A stretch of DNA of 64,000 nucleotides from Aliisedimentitalea scapharcae (lineage in GTDB: Bacteria; Pseudomonadota; Alphaproteobacteria; Rhodobacterales; Rhodobacteraceae). The position numbers and the translations under genes are program-made. Location of the stretch: the NCBI RefSeq assembly GCF_045277565.1, contig NZ_CP123586.1:120396-184395 (forward strand), read 5' to 3'. Under the pieces are notes generated by a model. It made no database searches and had not been told where the DNA came from. It saw only the letters and a program-made list of their open reading frames with translations. Of the stretch, positions 34,216 to 44,300 are shown piece by piece; the first letter of the stretch is position 1; the number at the start of each line of letters is the position of its first letter.

Positions 34216-36355
34216 TGAGATCCCGCAAGAAAATCTGACGAACCGCGCGTAACAATTGTGCACCCAAGGGTGTTGGCCCATGGTCAAATCGAACCGAAAC
34301 CCGCTCTCCCAATGCCCTAAGCGGGCGCCCATCTACTGGTCGAACATCAATGACAAAGATAGTACCAACCGGGGTCAACGGTTTATCTGCCGTTGGATCA
34401 ATGGGAATGGGTCCCCCCGCTTCGGTGGCCAATGCCGCGCTTGGCAAAACAGGTACAGCAGCGGGTGTTCCTTGGCTCAGGCGGGCTGGTATTGCGTCCA
34501 AAGGCGCACTGGAGCGACGCATTTGAACCCCATCGATACGCCGCCGCAACAGGTCAATGTTCGCCTCTGGGATGACAACGCGAACGGTCCCCGGATCTTC
34601 CCCTATGACCCAAGCCAATGCTTCACCTTTTCGGACAAACCGCCCGACCAGGTCATCACCAGCGGGCAGCAGCAAACGGCCGGAAACCGGAGCCGTGACA
34701 ATCTGTTGGCCGCGCCGCTCAACCGCCAGATGCCGTTCTTCTTCGGCCAACCCCAACTCCTGAGCAATCAGGTCGGCCTGTACCCGATCGTTTACCAAGG
34801 CGTCGAAGCGGCGCAGCCTCAACTCCTCGATCCGTGCGTCCAGCTGTTGTACATGCGCATCAAGAAGCGGATCAGCAATACGAAGAATGGGATCGCCCTG
34901 CGCAAGCGTTCGACCGGGACGCGTCAGCAGCTCTTCGACGAAGCCATCAGCACCACTTACAGCGCGAGATGCTTCGGGGGCCCGTACCACGCCGCGTGCA
35001 ATTGTAGCCGACGGAACCGGCTGAACAAACAGGCCCCAGAATATGCCACCGACCAAAGCCCCGGTTACAATCAAAGCACGGGCACGGTGACCCTCCAGCC
35101 TGGGGCTACCCAGAACAAAACGAACCCCGCGAACCGCTGGCACGACCAGCAAAAGAACACCGGCCCAAAAAGCCAAAAGTAGGCCCACCTCAAAGAACAT
35201 CCCCGCCACAAGCAGCATGATGGTGAGCATGATCAGATAACGGTAGATTAATGAAAGAACACCATATCCGGCGAACCACGCAGCCTCGCCCGGAGCCATA
35301 ACAGGAGAAACCGCAGTACTTATTCCAAACAGATATCTCTGAGCGAGATATTGCAGGTATTGGGTGGAACGGGTGCCCAGGTTCGGAATCTCCACCAGAT
35401 CCGCAAGCACATAGTAGCCGTCAAAACGCAGGAGCGGGTTACCGTTGAAGAACAGAGTTGAAACACCCGCCAAAAGCATGACGTTCATGACCGCGGCACG
35501 CAGCAGGCCGGGTTCCATCTGCACCCAAAGAAGCACAGCGGCTCCGGCCAGAAAAAGCTCAACCATGATACCCGCGGCGGCGACGGCAGCACGCCGCCAT
35601 TTGGACCTAAACGCAGAAGAGGCCGAAGCATCAACATAGGGCACCGGCATAAAGACGAGAAACATAACGCCAATCTCGTGCACCTCGCCGCCCCAATGTC
35701 GAACGGCATAGGCATGGCCCAATTCGTGGACAGCTTTGACCAATGGGTATATCGCTAATATTATCAGCAAGTTACCTGCGGTCAACGCACGGTCTGCAAC
35801 ATTACTCTGAAGAGCTTCAAAGTTCTGGAGCGCTACAAAAATCCCGCCACCAACAACAGAAAACCAAAGCAATGCTCCGAACCAGGAAAACAACGGCCGC
35901 ACCAGCCATGCCGTTGCCTGAATGAAGTTGTCTGGATCAATAACCGGGATCCGGATCGCAAGCGGGTTGCGGAAACCTGCCAGACGTTTTTTGCGATCTG
36001 CGTCGCGCCCGCGTTTTTGGATACGCTCCATATCCGGTGGAATGGCAGCATGCAGCACATCGGCACGGTGCAACCGGATCAACAGTTGAATGACATCGTG
36101 CTGCGTCGGGAGATCATCCCCCAAAACCTCGGCTGTGGAACGCCAGATTTCGTCCATCGTCCGGCGGCCGTTCATTAACCCGATAATGCGCCAGGCAGTC
36201 TCGGAAGCGCGGACATAGGCACCGCTGGCGTGGTCTTCTATCACATACCAGACCTGGCCGCGGAAAACCGACCGATGAACTTCTGCATGGGTCCGAAGCC
36301 TCGGCTTCAGGTCGGCCACCCGGTACCAGGATGGGCTATGGAGTCCCCCGGTCAC
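34208..36355 (-). CDS. PqqD-like / M50 site-2-type metalloprotease / HlyD-like fusion protein
   Basis: About 715 residues. The N-terminal 110 form a PqqD-like peptide-recognition domain (YVIEDHASGAYVRASETAWR, MNGRRTMDEIW). A multi-helix membrane core carries the zinc motif HELGH (about 210-214) and the third-ligand segment NGNPLLRFDGYY (Asp near 312), so the M50 active site looks complete. After more helices the C-terminal third is an HlyD-type adaptor: a lipoyl-like half (VRAPEASRAVSGADGFVEEL), a coiled coil (VQQLDARIEELRLRR) and a second half (ERRGQQIVTAPVSGRLLL). The GTG at 36355 overlaps the preceding gene's stop (GTGA) and is chosen over a TTG at 36388. It may recognise, process and pass on an exported substrate. 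Confidence 0.8.
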   Translation of the reverse strand: MTGGLHSPSWYRVADLKPRLRTHAEVHRSVFRGQVWYVIEDHASGAYVRASETAWRIIGLMNGRRTMDEIWRSTAEVLGDDLPTQHDVIQLLIRLHRADVLHAAIPPDMERIQKRGRDADRKKRLAGFRNPLAIRIPVIDPDNFIQATAWLVRPLFSWFGALLWFSVVGGGIFVALQNFEALQSNVADRALTAGNLLIILAIYPLVKAVHELGHAYAVRHWGGEVHEIGVMFLVFMPVPYVDASASSAFRSKWRRAAVAAAGIMVELFLAGAAVLLWVQMEPGLLRAAVMNVMLLAGVSTLFFNGNPLLRFDGYYVLADLVEIPNLGTRSTQYLQYLAQRYLFGISTAVSPVMAPGEAAWFAGYGVLSLIYRYLIMLTIMLLVAGMFFEVGLLLAFWAGVLLLVVPAVRGVRFVLGSPRLEGHRARALIVTGALVGGIFWGLFVQPVPSATIARGVVRAPEASRAVSGADGFVEELLTRPGRTLAQGDPILRIADPLLDAHVQQLDARIEELRLRRFDALVNDRVQADLIAQELGLAEEERHLAVERRGQQIVTAPVSGRLLLPAGDDLVGRFVRKGEALAWVIGEDPGTVRVVIPEANIDLLRRRIDGVQMRRSSAPLDAIPARLSQGTPAAVPVLPSAALATEAGGPIPIDPTADKPLTPVGTIFVIDVRPVDGRPLRALGERVSVRFDHGPTPLGAQLLRAVRQIFLRDLNV

Positions 36356-38205
36356 GGAAGCCAGCGCCAGATTGCCATGCGCGCCCAATTGCGGAGGTCA
36401 TGGGTCCAGATCAACGGCAGCGGTCTTTCATCAATGGTGATCTTTGCAATCCCCTCCATACCCGGACGCAATAGGTCGGTTTGCTGAGAAAGCTGGGCAT
36501 CGACACGAAACACGTTGCGTCCGTCTTCAACCCCCGCAACCGACGTCACACGGCCTGTTTCCATTCCAAAAGTCTGGCCCGGGAGCGCCGTCAGGACAAC
36601 TTCGCCGACCAGGCCTTCGGTTGCCAGTGCCAGGTCACGCTCGTCAACGGACAGAACAATCCGATAGGACTCCAACGGCGCGATTTCGTATAGAACCTGA
36701 CCACGCGAAACCGGGGCTCCGACGGATTGGGCAAGATCACCGGACAATACCACGCCGTCAAAGGGGGCACGCATTTGCGTGCGTTCCAGACGTTCTTGCA
36801 ACAGCGCAATTTCCGCTTCGGTCTGACTGATCTGAGTCGCAGAAATACCGATTGCCGCCCGATCCCGAACCGCCAGGGCCGTTTCATACTCTCGCTGACG
36901 TTGGGCGCGAACGGTATTCCACCGCGCGATTTCCAAACGCAAATCGCGATCATCGAGGGCAGCCAAAACATCTCCGGCGGCAACGACATCGCCCGGGATA
37001 GCAGCCGCAGAGGCAATATACCCGTCAAGCGGCGAGGCAACAACGCGGCGGATCTCGCCTTCGACGCGGGCATTGGCCGTGATGTGAAAGGTCGCAGTGG
37101 TGTTCCAAGCGAACCAGCCAACGACCATGACAAGCAATATGACCGCTTTCAAGCCGGCCTTGCGCGGGCCAAAAACAGCAACAACACCACGTCCGATTGA
37201 GGTAAAAACCTTGACTGGAAACGCGCGATCATTGAGCCGTTTCTCCTCAAGAACCGGACCAAGAATACCTGTAACCGCCTCGACCAATTCGATTTCTTCG
37301 TCGCGAAATGGGTTGTTCCCACCCCGCTCCAAAACCATGGCCCCTGTTACCTTACCGCTCCGACGCAGCGGGACAGTCAACACCGCCCGTGGAGATCCGG
37401 AATAGATCAACTCCTGATGCGCAGCCGTCAGTGTCAGGGAATCGTCCGCGTCCTGCGGCATAATGATTTGGCTGCCCTGATCAATCGCTTCGTCCATACA
37501 GTCTGCGATGCGCTGGACCAATTCGGAGGAGGACGAAAAGCTACCGCTGTGGGACAGTGACACAACTTTGGATCGGCGCAGACTTCGGCGACCCAAAGCA
37601 ACGCGATCACACCCGAGGCGATCACAAAAATCGGTTATTGCTGTGGCTGCAGCCACAGACCACCGTGGCTCATCCAACGTATCAGCCAACAGTTCAACTG
37701 CGGCACGGGCCCGGGCCTGAGTCAGCGCGCCTTTGGCGAGGTCACGCGCCAAAAGACCAAGTTTAATCGCCGGTAGTGCCCATTTCACGTCCTCAACAAC
37801 GCTACGAAGATCAAGGTCAGCCTTGACCGGCAATTGAACCGCTACCACCCCAAAGAGTGCCCCGTCACGAAGAACAGGTACACCAACGGCGCAACAGGTG
37901 TTGCCGCGTTCCTGATAGCCGCTTTTGACGATCGGTTTGCGTTGGGCGATCGTCAAATCCACCGCTGCGACCAGTCCCTCCCCGGGGTCCGTGGAGTCAG
38001 GTGCGCGGGCCGCAAGCTCGTAGGGACCAGTATCGCGCGGGCCGAGCACCAATATGACAACATCAGCACCAAGACGCTGGCGCAATTGGTCCGACCAGAT
38101 CCCCCAGGCCAAACTTTCTTGGGACTCGGTGCTCAACGCCTGCGAGATCTCGCCTGCGCTGTCCACCGACCCGGCCTTTAGCTCTGGATCTGATCGTGTG
38201 TCCAC
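36352..38205 (-). CDS. GAF-domain / HlyD-type membrane fusion protein
   Basis: About 617 residues. The first 350 are cytoplasmic and contain one clear GAF-like domain (about 165-330, with SVAAATAITDFCDRLGCDRV and VLTVPLRRSGKVTGAMVLER) and probably another before it (GLVAAVDLTI through GVPVLRDGALFGVVAVQLP). One helix follows (AVILLVMVVGWFAWN), then an HlyD adaptor with a lipoyl-like split domain (RRVVASPLDGYIASAAAIPG ... RAPFDGVVLSGDL) and a hairpin coiled coil. HlyD proteins bridge an inner-membrane exporter to an outer-membrane duct. AGGGAG lies 6 bases before the GTG at 38205. It starts the transport trio, 177 bases after the giant gene. Confidence 0.82.
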   Translation of the reverse strand: MDTRSDPELKAGSVDSAGEISQALSTESQESLAWGIWSDQLRQRLGADVVILVLGPRDTGPYELAARAPDSTDPGEGLVAAVDLTIAQRKPIVKSGYQERGNTCCAVGVPVLRDGALFGVVAVQLPVKADLDLRSVVEDVKWALPAIKLGLLARDLAKGALTQARARAAVELLADTLDEPRWSVAAATAITDFCDRLGCDRVALGRRSLRRSKVVSLSHSGSFSSSSELVQRIADCMDEAIDQGSQIIMPQDADDSLTLTAAHQELIYSGSPRAVLTVPLRRSGKVTGAMVLERGGNNPFRDEEIELVEAVTGILGPVLEEKRLNDRAFPVKVFTSIGRGVVAVFGPRKAGLKAVILLVMVVGWFAWNTTATFHITANARVEGEIRRVVASPLDGYIASAAAIPGDVVAAGDVLAALDDRDLRLEIARWNTVRAQRQREYETALAVRDRAAIGISATQISQTEAEIALLQERLERTQMRAPFDGVVLSGDLAQSVGAPVSRGQVLYEIAPLESYRIVLSVDERDLALATEGLVGEVVLTALPGQTFGMETGRVTSVAGVEDGRNVFRVDAQLSQQTDLLRPGMEGIAKITIDERPLPLIWTHDLRNWARMAIWRWLP

Positions 38206-38355
38206 CAATATCTCCCTACGGGCAGAATTTCGTCATTGCTCCACCAAGTCAACGATTTACATGTTTTTGCGGTGCATGACTGGCCTTGGTGCACAAGCAC
38301 GACACTTGCGCAACCGCTCGGAAACAATGCCTAAGAATTCGGGGATTTGAGAAGC

Positions 38356-38378
38356 GTCCACGGCAATATGCCGTGGAC
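38356..38378 (-). terminator. Strong hairpin just after the giant gene
   Basis: GTCCACGGCA and TGCCGTGGAC form a perfect 10-bp stem with a 3-base loop, starting 5 bases past the stop codon at 38383. No long T-run follows on the minus strand. It could end most transcripts, or act as an mRNA processing site letting a smaller share reach the export genes. Confidence 0.6.
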
Positions 38379-38382
38379 CAAA

Positions 38383-41300
38383 TCACAGGGTAAAGGACGG
38401 GCTGCTGGTTGCCCCGGCCGCCACGAAATTTCCGGTCTCATCGTCATAGACCAAATAGGTATCGGGGTTGGAATCAGATCGGTCATCCAGCAACCAAGGT
38501 ACATAGATTTCAGACTGGGCAACAATATCCAGATAACTGGCACTTCGGCCATGTTGGTCCAGATCCGCACCCAATTCGTTCCACTGCACAAAGATATTCT
38601 TCTGCGAGTTTAGCGTTTTCTTGTGACCGTCGGCCAAAACCTCATTTGTCCAGGCAATGATCTGAGGCGCGCTTGCAGGGTATCCAACCTGTGTGCTGGT
38701 GGCGTTTAGAAGGGCCGCCACAGCATGGCGCATCAATGCGTTTTCGCCCCCTCCGTTGAGATCCAGAGCTTCAACCAATGTCAATTCGGACAGGCTTGAA
38801 AACTCAACCGGTACGTCGAAAACCGTTCCCACTGTCTGATCCGGCGCATAAATCAATTCCCCATCCGACGTTGCAGGCCAGGCCGACGCATTGTGTTGAC
38901 TTGCGTTGTTTTTCCAGAATCCTGGCGTCAAACCTGCGCCTTGTCCTTGGTTCACCCCGTGGTGATGCGCCAGATCGGTATCCGTGATCAACCGATCTTG
39001 TCCTGCAAACACTGCGGCAGCGTTGCCATATGCGCCCGTCGAGGCCACGGCATCTCCAACACCCTCAGAGGTAAAGAGCCACGTTTCATCAACATCAAGC
39101 AAACCGTCGTTGTCAGCGTCGCCCCCAACATAGATGGCAGCGAAATCATCGCTTGTATCGTCAGGCGTACCGGCATCGTCGATAACCCCTGTCTGCTTGT
39201 CCAGATACACGTCGCGCGTTCCGTCATTGCTGACCAGATAGGTCCAGACGAGTGGCGTGCCCTCGACAAAAATCGGGCCGGGTGCGTTGTTGGCGTCTTC
39301 CAGTTCCGTGGGGGCATAGACATCGACAGCGTTAACCGCCTTGACCAAAGTGACCCCATCAACATGTCCGACGAGCCGGGCATTGTCAGTATCCATAGCC
39401 TGACGGCCCAGATTGTCGGTCGCGACAACCGTCGCGATGTTTTCATAGTCACCTTCGACCGCAGTCCCGATCGCGGCATAGAGCCATGTTTCACCGGGAT
39501 CCAGAAGCCCATTTCCATCATCGCCGGACACAAAGACCGGCGTGAAGTCATCCGACGTATCGTCCGGAGTGCCCGCATCATCAGCCAGCATGCCGACGGT
39601 TACCGAAACTTCGCCCGTGTTGGACACCAGATATGTCCAGGTGACAGTGGAACCTGCGCTGACAGCGACCGGAACGACATCGGCGTCTTCGGCCTCGGAC
39701 GGATTGAGCGGATCAATTGCGTTGACAGCCTTTTCCAATGTAACCGAGATAATGTCTTCGCTCGGGGTGCCGTGATAACGGGCCAGGTCGTTGGCCGTTA
39801 CCTGGTAGCCAGTGGAATCTGAGGCGCTAACGACAGCGGTATTGACGTAGTCACCCATCGTGGCGACGCCCGCGGCCGAGAACAACCAAGTTTCGCCCAC
39901 ACCCAGAATTCCGTCACCATCGTCACCCGAAACATAAACAGGATCAAAGTCATCGGATGTATCACCTGGCGTGCCCGCGTCATCTGTCAGACTGTTGATC
40001 GTCACCGGAATGTCATGGGCATTGGAGACCAAATAGGTCCAAGTCACCGGTGCGCCGACCGTAACATCGACGGGCAAGATATTGGCGTCTTCGGCCTCCG
40101 TGGGATTCAGTGGATCAGCAGCATTGATGGCCTTCACGAGCGTCACAACCGGCACTTCTGGTTCCGCAATGCCCGTATAATGCGCCAAGTCGGTATCGTT
40201 CACCGCTGTTCCGACGGGATCAAGCGCCGTGACTGTAGCAACGTTCACATAACCGCCCAGAATGGCGTTCTCCGATGCGCTGAACAGCCAGGTTTCATTG
40301 GTGTCGAGCACACCATCGTTATTGGCATCACCCGAGACAAACACCGGATCGAAATCGTCGCTCGGGTCGGTCGGAGTTCCTGCGTCATCTGTCAGGACAA
40401 CATTTGTCAATGCCGTGGTTCCCGTATTCTCGACCAGATATGTCCAAGTTACGGTATCACCCGCAACAACGGTTGGGCCTCCAGGTGTATTGGCGTCTTC
40501 GGCGTCGGTGGGGTTCAGCGGATCCGCTGCATTGACAGCCTTGGTCAACGTCACCTCAGGGGCAAGTTGAACACCGGTGTGGTGGTTGAGATCCGTGTCC
40601 GAGGCCGTACGCCCATAGATGTCACTGACAGTCGCCGAAGCTTCATTGACATATGCACCTTGCACAACCGTACCGAACAGTTCGGCCAACCAGGTTTCAC
40701 CCGGATCAAGAAGGCCGTTGCCATCGTCACCAGACACATAGATCGGCGTTTCGTCATCGGTTGGGTCACTTGGTGTCCCCATGTCATCAGTCAATGCATC
40801 AAGGCTGACTGAAACAACGCCATTGTTGGTAACGAGGTAGGTCCAGCGGATCGGAGAACCGATGTCCAAAAGCGGGCCGGGACCGGTGTCAGCATCCTCG
40901 GCAGTTGTCGGGTTCAACGGGTCAGCGGCGTTGATGGCTTTTTCGACAACGACCGATGGTTCAGGATCGACGATGATCTGGCCAATATGATGGTTCTCAT
41001 CCGAAGCGCTGATTGCCGGACCGCGGGTTCCGCGGGCTGTGACTGTTGCAGTGTTCGAGTAAGCCCCTGCCACCACTGTGTAATCTGCTACATCTTCCGA
41101 CGTATAAAGCCAGACTTCGCCCTGATCGAGAAGCCCGTCGTTGTTTAAATCACCCTCAACAAAGACCGGATCAAAGCTGGACCCGTCAGAGCCGGTATCG
41201 CTCAGAGAGACATTTCGCAATGCTTCATCCCCCGAGTTGGAGACCAGATAGGTCCAAACCACATCGGTACCCACGGCGAGTTCGACTGCATCAATTTCCG

Positions 41301-44300
41301 AATCCGCGTCTTCAGCCGAAGTCGGGAACCACGGATCAACGGCATTGATTGCCTTCTCCAGCTGAATTCCCGGTGTGTCGCCACCAGGATTGCCACCACT
41401 GGGTTCTGCCGGTCCAGTCGGTGTCGACCCAGCGGCCGTCTGCAACGGGACGCGAACCGTATCGTCTTCGGGACCACCCGCGCTGTCATAAGCTCCGCGA
41501 CCATTGCCAGGTTGCGGATCGCGCGGCGCGCCATGCTGGTCATTCCATGCCGGATCCTGTGGTGTGACCATCGCGATCACGTCATAAGCCTCAACCCTGC
41601 TGGTGGCGGCACCCGTGGCTTCGGACAGATCCAACAGGAACTCGACCACATGCGGCGATGGCAATCGGTTCACCGCCGGTGCCCCGAACCGTGAGAAAGG
41701 CACGATGAAGCTGTTGAACTCACCGGTCCAGTCAAACATTCGATCCGTACCAGAGTTGCCAATCAAAACATCCCGGCCGCCTCCGCCGAATGCAAAGTCA
41801 GCCGCGCCGCCGGTGCTTTCCGGAGTCACCGCGCTGTCTGACGTATCGTTCAACCCACCATTCGTTCCGAGATTATCGTCCAGTTGATGGTAATCGTCAC
41901 CCCAGCCGCCGAACATCCGATCATGGCCAGTCCCCCCAAACAGCACATCATTGCCATAGCCGCCAAAGATCGCATCCTTGCCGTCTTCGATCAGTACGGC
42001 ATTGGCGTCAAACGTCAGGAAATTGAGGAAATAATTCTCGATGATGGGACGGGGATTTTCCGGATCGTAGAACGTTTGATACGTGCCAGTCACACGGTCA
42101 TAGAAGTCGGTCAGAATGCCCGTCGCGCTGTCATGGAGCATCGGCGCATTCGCGATAGCGCGAGTATCCTGATGGAAGATCGCCAAAGCCTCGGCCCCCG
42201 AGGCTGCATCGTCACCAGCACCAGCGTGGATGAAATCATCACCCAGACCACCGTAGATGATATCGGCCCCGCCTTCTTCGGGCAAAATCGCATCGACCGT
42301 CACTTTGAGGTAACCAGCCAGATCCACCTCGGCACCAATCCAAGGACCCGGAATCGAAAGGGTCTGTTGTGCCTCTGCCGAGATGCCGTTCAGGGGCTCT
42401 GCAACACCGTTTCTGCTGACACGGATTACACCATCATCGCCAACAAGACCGTCTTCGCCAGTGCCACCAAAGATCCGATCATCTCCTGTTCCACCCTGAA
42501 TCTGATCATCGTGACCATTGCCATAAACCACATCATTTCCTGTCATGGCGTGGATTACATCATCACCATCCTCGCCATAGATGAGATCGCTTGCACCCAG
42601 GCTGCCGGTGTCCGTTCCAGGCGTATAGTCCAACAAAACCGTTGCCCGCGGGATCAGCCTGATGTCACCGCGCGGATGCGGCTGCGACGGATCTGAGATA
42701 TCGTTCCCGATATCTGACGTTGTGTCATAGGCATAGGTGAGCCAGCCGTTGGCATCGTCAACGAGATCAAAGATGTTGCCGTTGTCACCCAATATGACAT
42801 CCGCATCGCGCCCGTGGTTTGATGGCTCACCCAGGAGGCTATCGGCATCAGACCCCAGAATGTCCATCGTGATTTGAGTCCCGGCACCGCCGAAAATCGT
42901 ATCCTCACCGTCAGGTCTCAGATCTGGCGTAACCAATGTATAAAGCGATGAGCTGCCACCGATCAGGTCGTCCTGACCCAGACCACCAAAGATCAGGTCG
43001 TTGCCACCGCCGCCTTCGATGTAGTCATCGCCGTCGGTTTCCTCCTCAAAGGACGGCACCAGAACAAGCGTTCCGCCAAGCGCGCGGACAGCCGAGACTG
43101 GCGTCGGCAGGATTGCTCCGTCTCCCTGAACGGAATCGTCGCCAAGCTGCGCAAAGATCTTGTCGTGCGAGGCCCCGCCAGCGATGTCGTCATTGCCGAA
43201 TTGACCATCGTTACGCGCCTCATAGCCAAAGCTGTGGTACAGTTCCGTTATCTCAAAATTAACCCAGGGTGCTTCTGCATGACGGGGATCGGAAAACAAC
43301 GTGACGTTATCGACATTGGCCGACCCATCACGGTTGTAAATTGTCGGGTCTGTTAGCTGAACGATACGCGCGTCCTGGGATTGGAACGGACCGATCGGGC
43401 GCTGAACCAAAGTGACGTTGTCGCCAAAAATCAGATCCTGATGGGCACCGCCGTCGATCCGGTCGGTACCCGGGACGCCGCCAGCGACACGGTTGGCCCC
43501 GCCAATCAGAATGTCCCGGCCAGTGTTGCCAAAGATCTGATCATCGCCGCCGTTGTCAATTTCCAAGCTCGCAATCTCGACGATCACGTCATAGGCGGTG
43601 GTGCGGATACGCAGCGGCGGTTCAATCACGTTGATCCGGCCATGATCGCCGAACACCACGTCATCATCGGCACCGGCCACGATCAAATCGTCGCCAACAA
43701 TCATTCTGTCACCCGCATCGGACAACAGCGCGCCTGCAACGGGAACAGTCAGAACCGGGCCAGCCAAAGCGCGTTTTTGATCGATGGTCAGCGTGTCATC
43801 ATTGTAAACGGTAATGTCGCCAAAAATATCGACATTAAAGCCGCTGTCGCCCCAGATCTGATCAATTCCAGCTCGACCAAAGATAGCATCATTGCCACCG
43901 CCGCCGGCCAGATGATCGCCTTGGAGGCTGCCCATTATCAGGTCATCATTGGCACCACCATAGGCCGTGATCTTGCCCGCGTTGCTGCCTGCAGTAACAA
44001 CACCATCAAAAGTGCCATCTGGCAGACCAGCACCGTCTTCGAGCAAAAGTGTTAGCCCATCGGTCGAAATCGACGCGATACGGAAGCTGCCGGTTGCGCC
44101 GTTTTCCAGTTCCAGTTCAATAGCACGCCCCGCACGGAAACCCGCATCGACCCAGCTGGATGACGACGCAATGGTCATGGCCGTTGCGTCCAGCGTCAGC
44201 GCTCCAACCAGTTCAGCATAAACAAGGATCTCGTCCTGGCCTGCGATCAAGAACGGATCGGCAAGCGGCATTACAAAGCTGGACCGGATATCGGCCAGTT

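Noticed and set aside
38893..39822. Long plus-strand frames over the giant gene (for example 309 codons here)
   Set aside because: They mirror the repeat structure of the giant protein on the other strand and have no independent support.
41740..43970. RTX repeats taken as evidence for a classical type I secretion system
   Set aside because: No HlyB-type ABC exporter or TolC gene is present in the window; the neighbouring ATPase is SecA-like.
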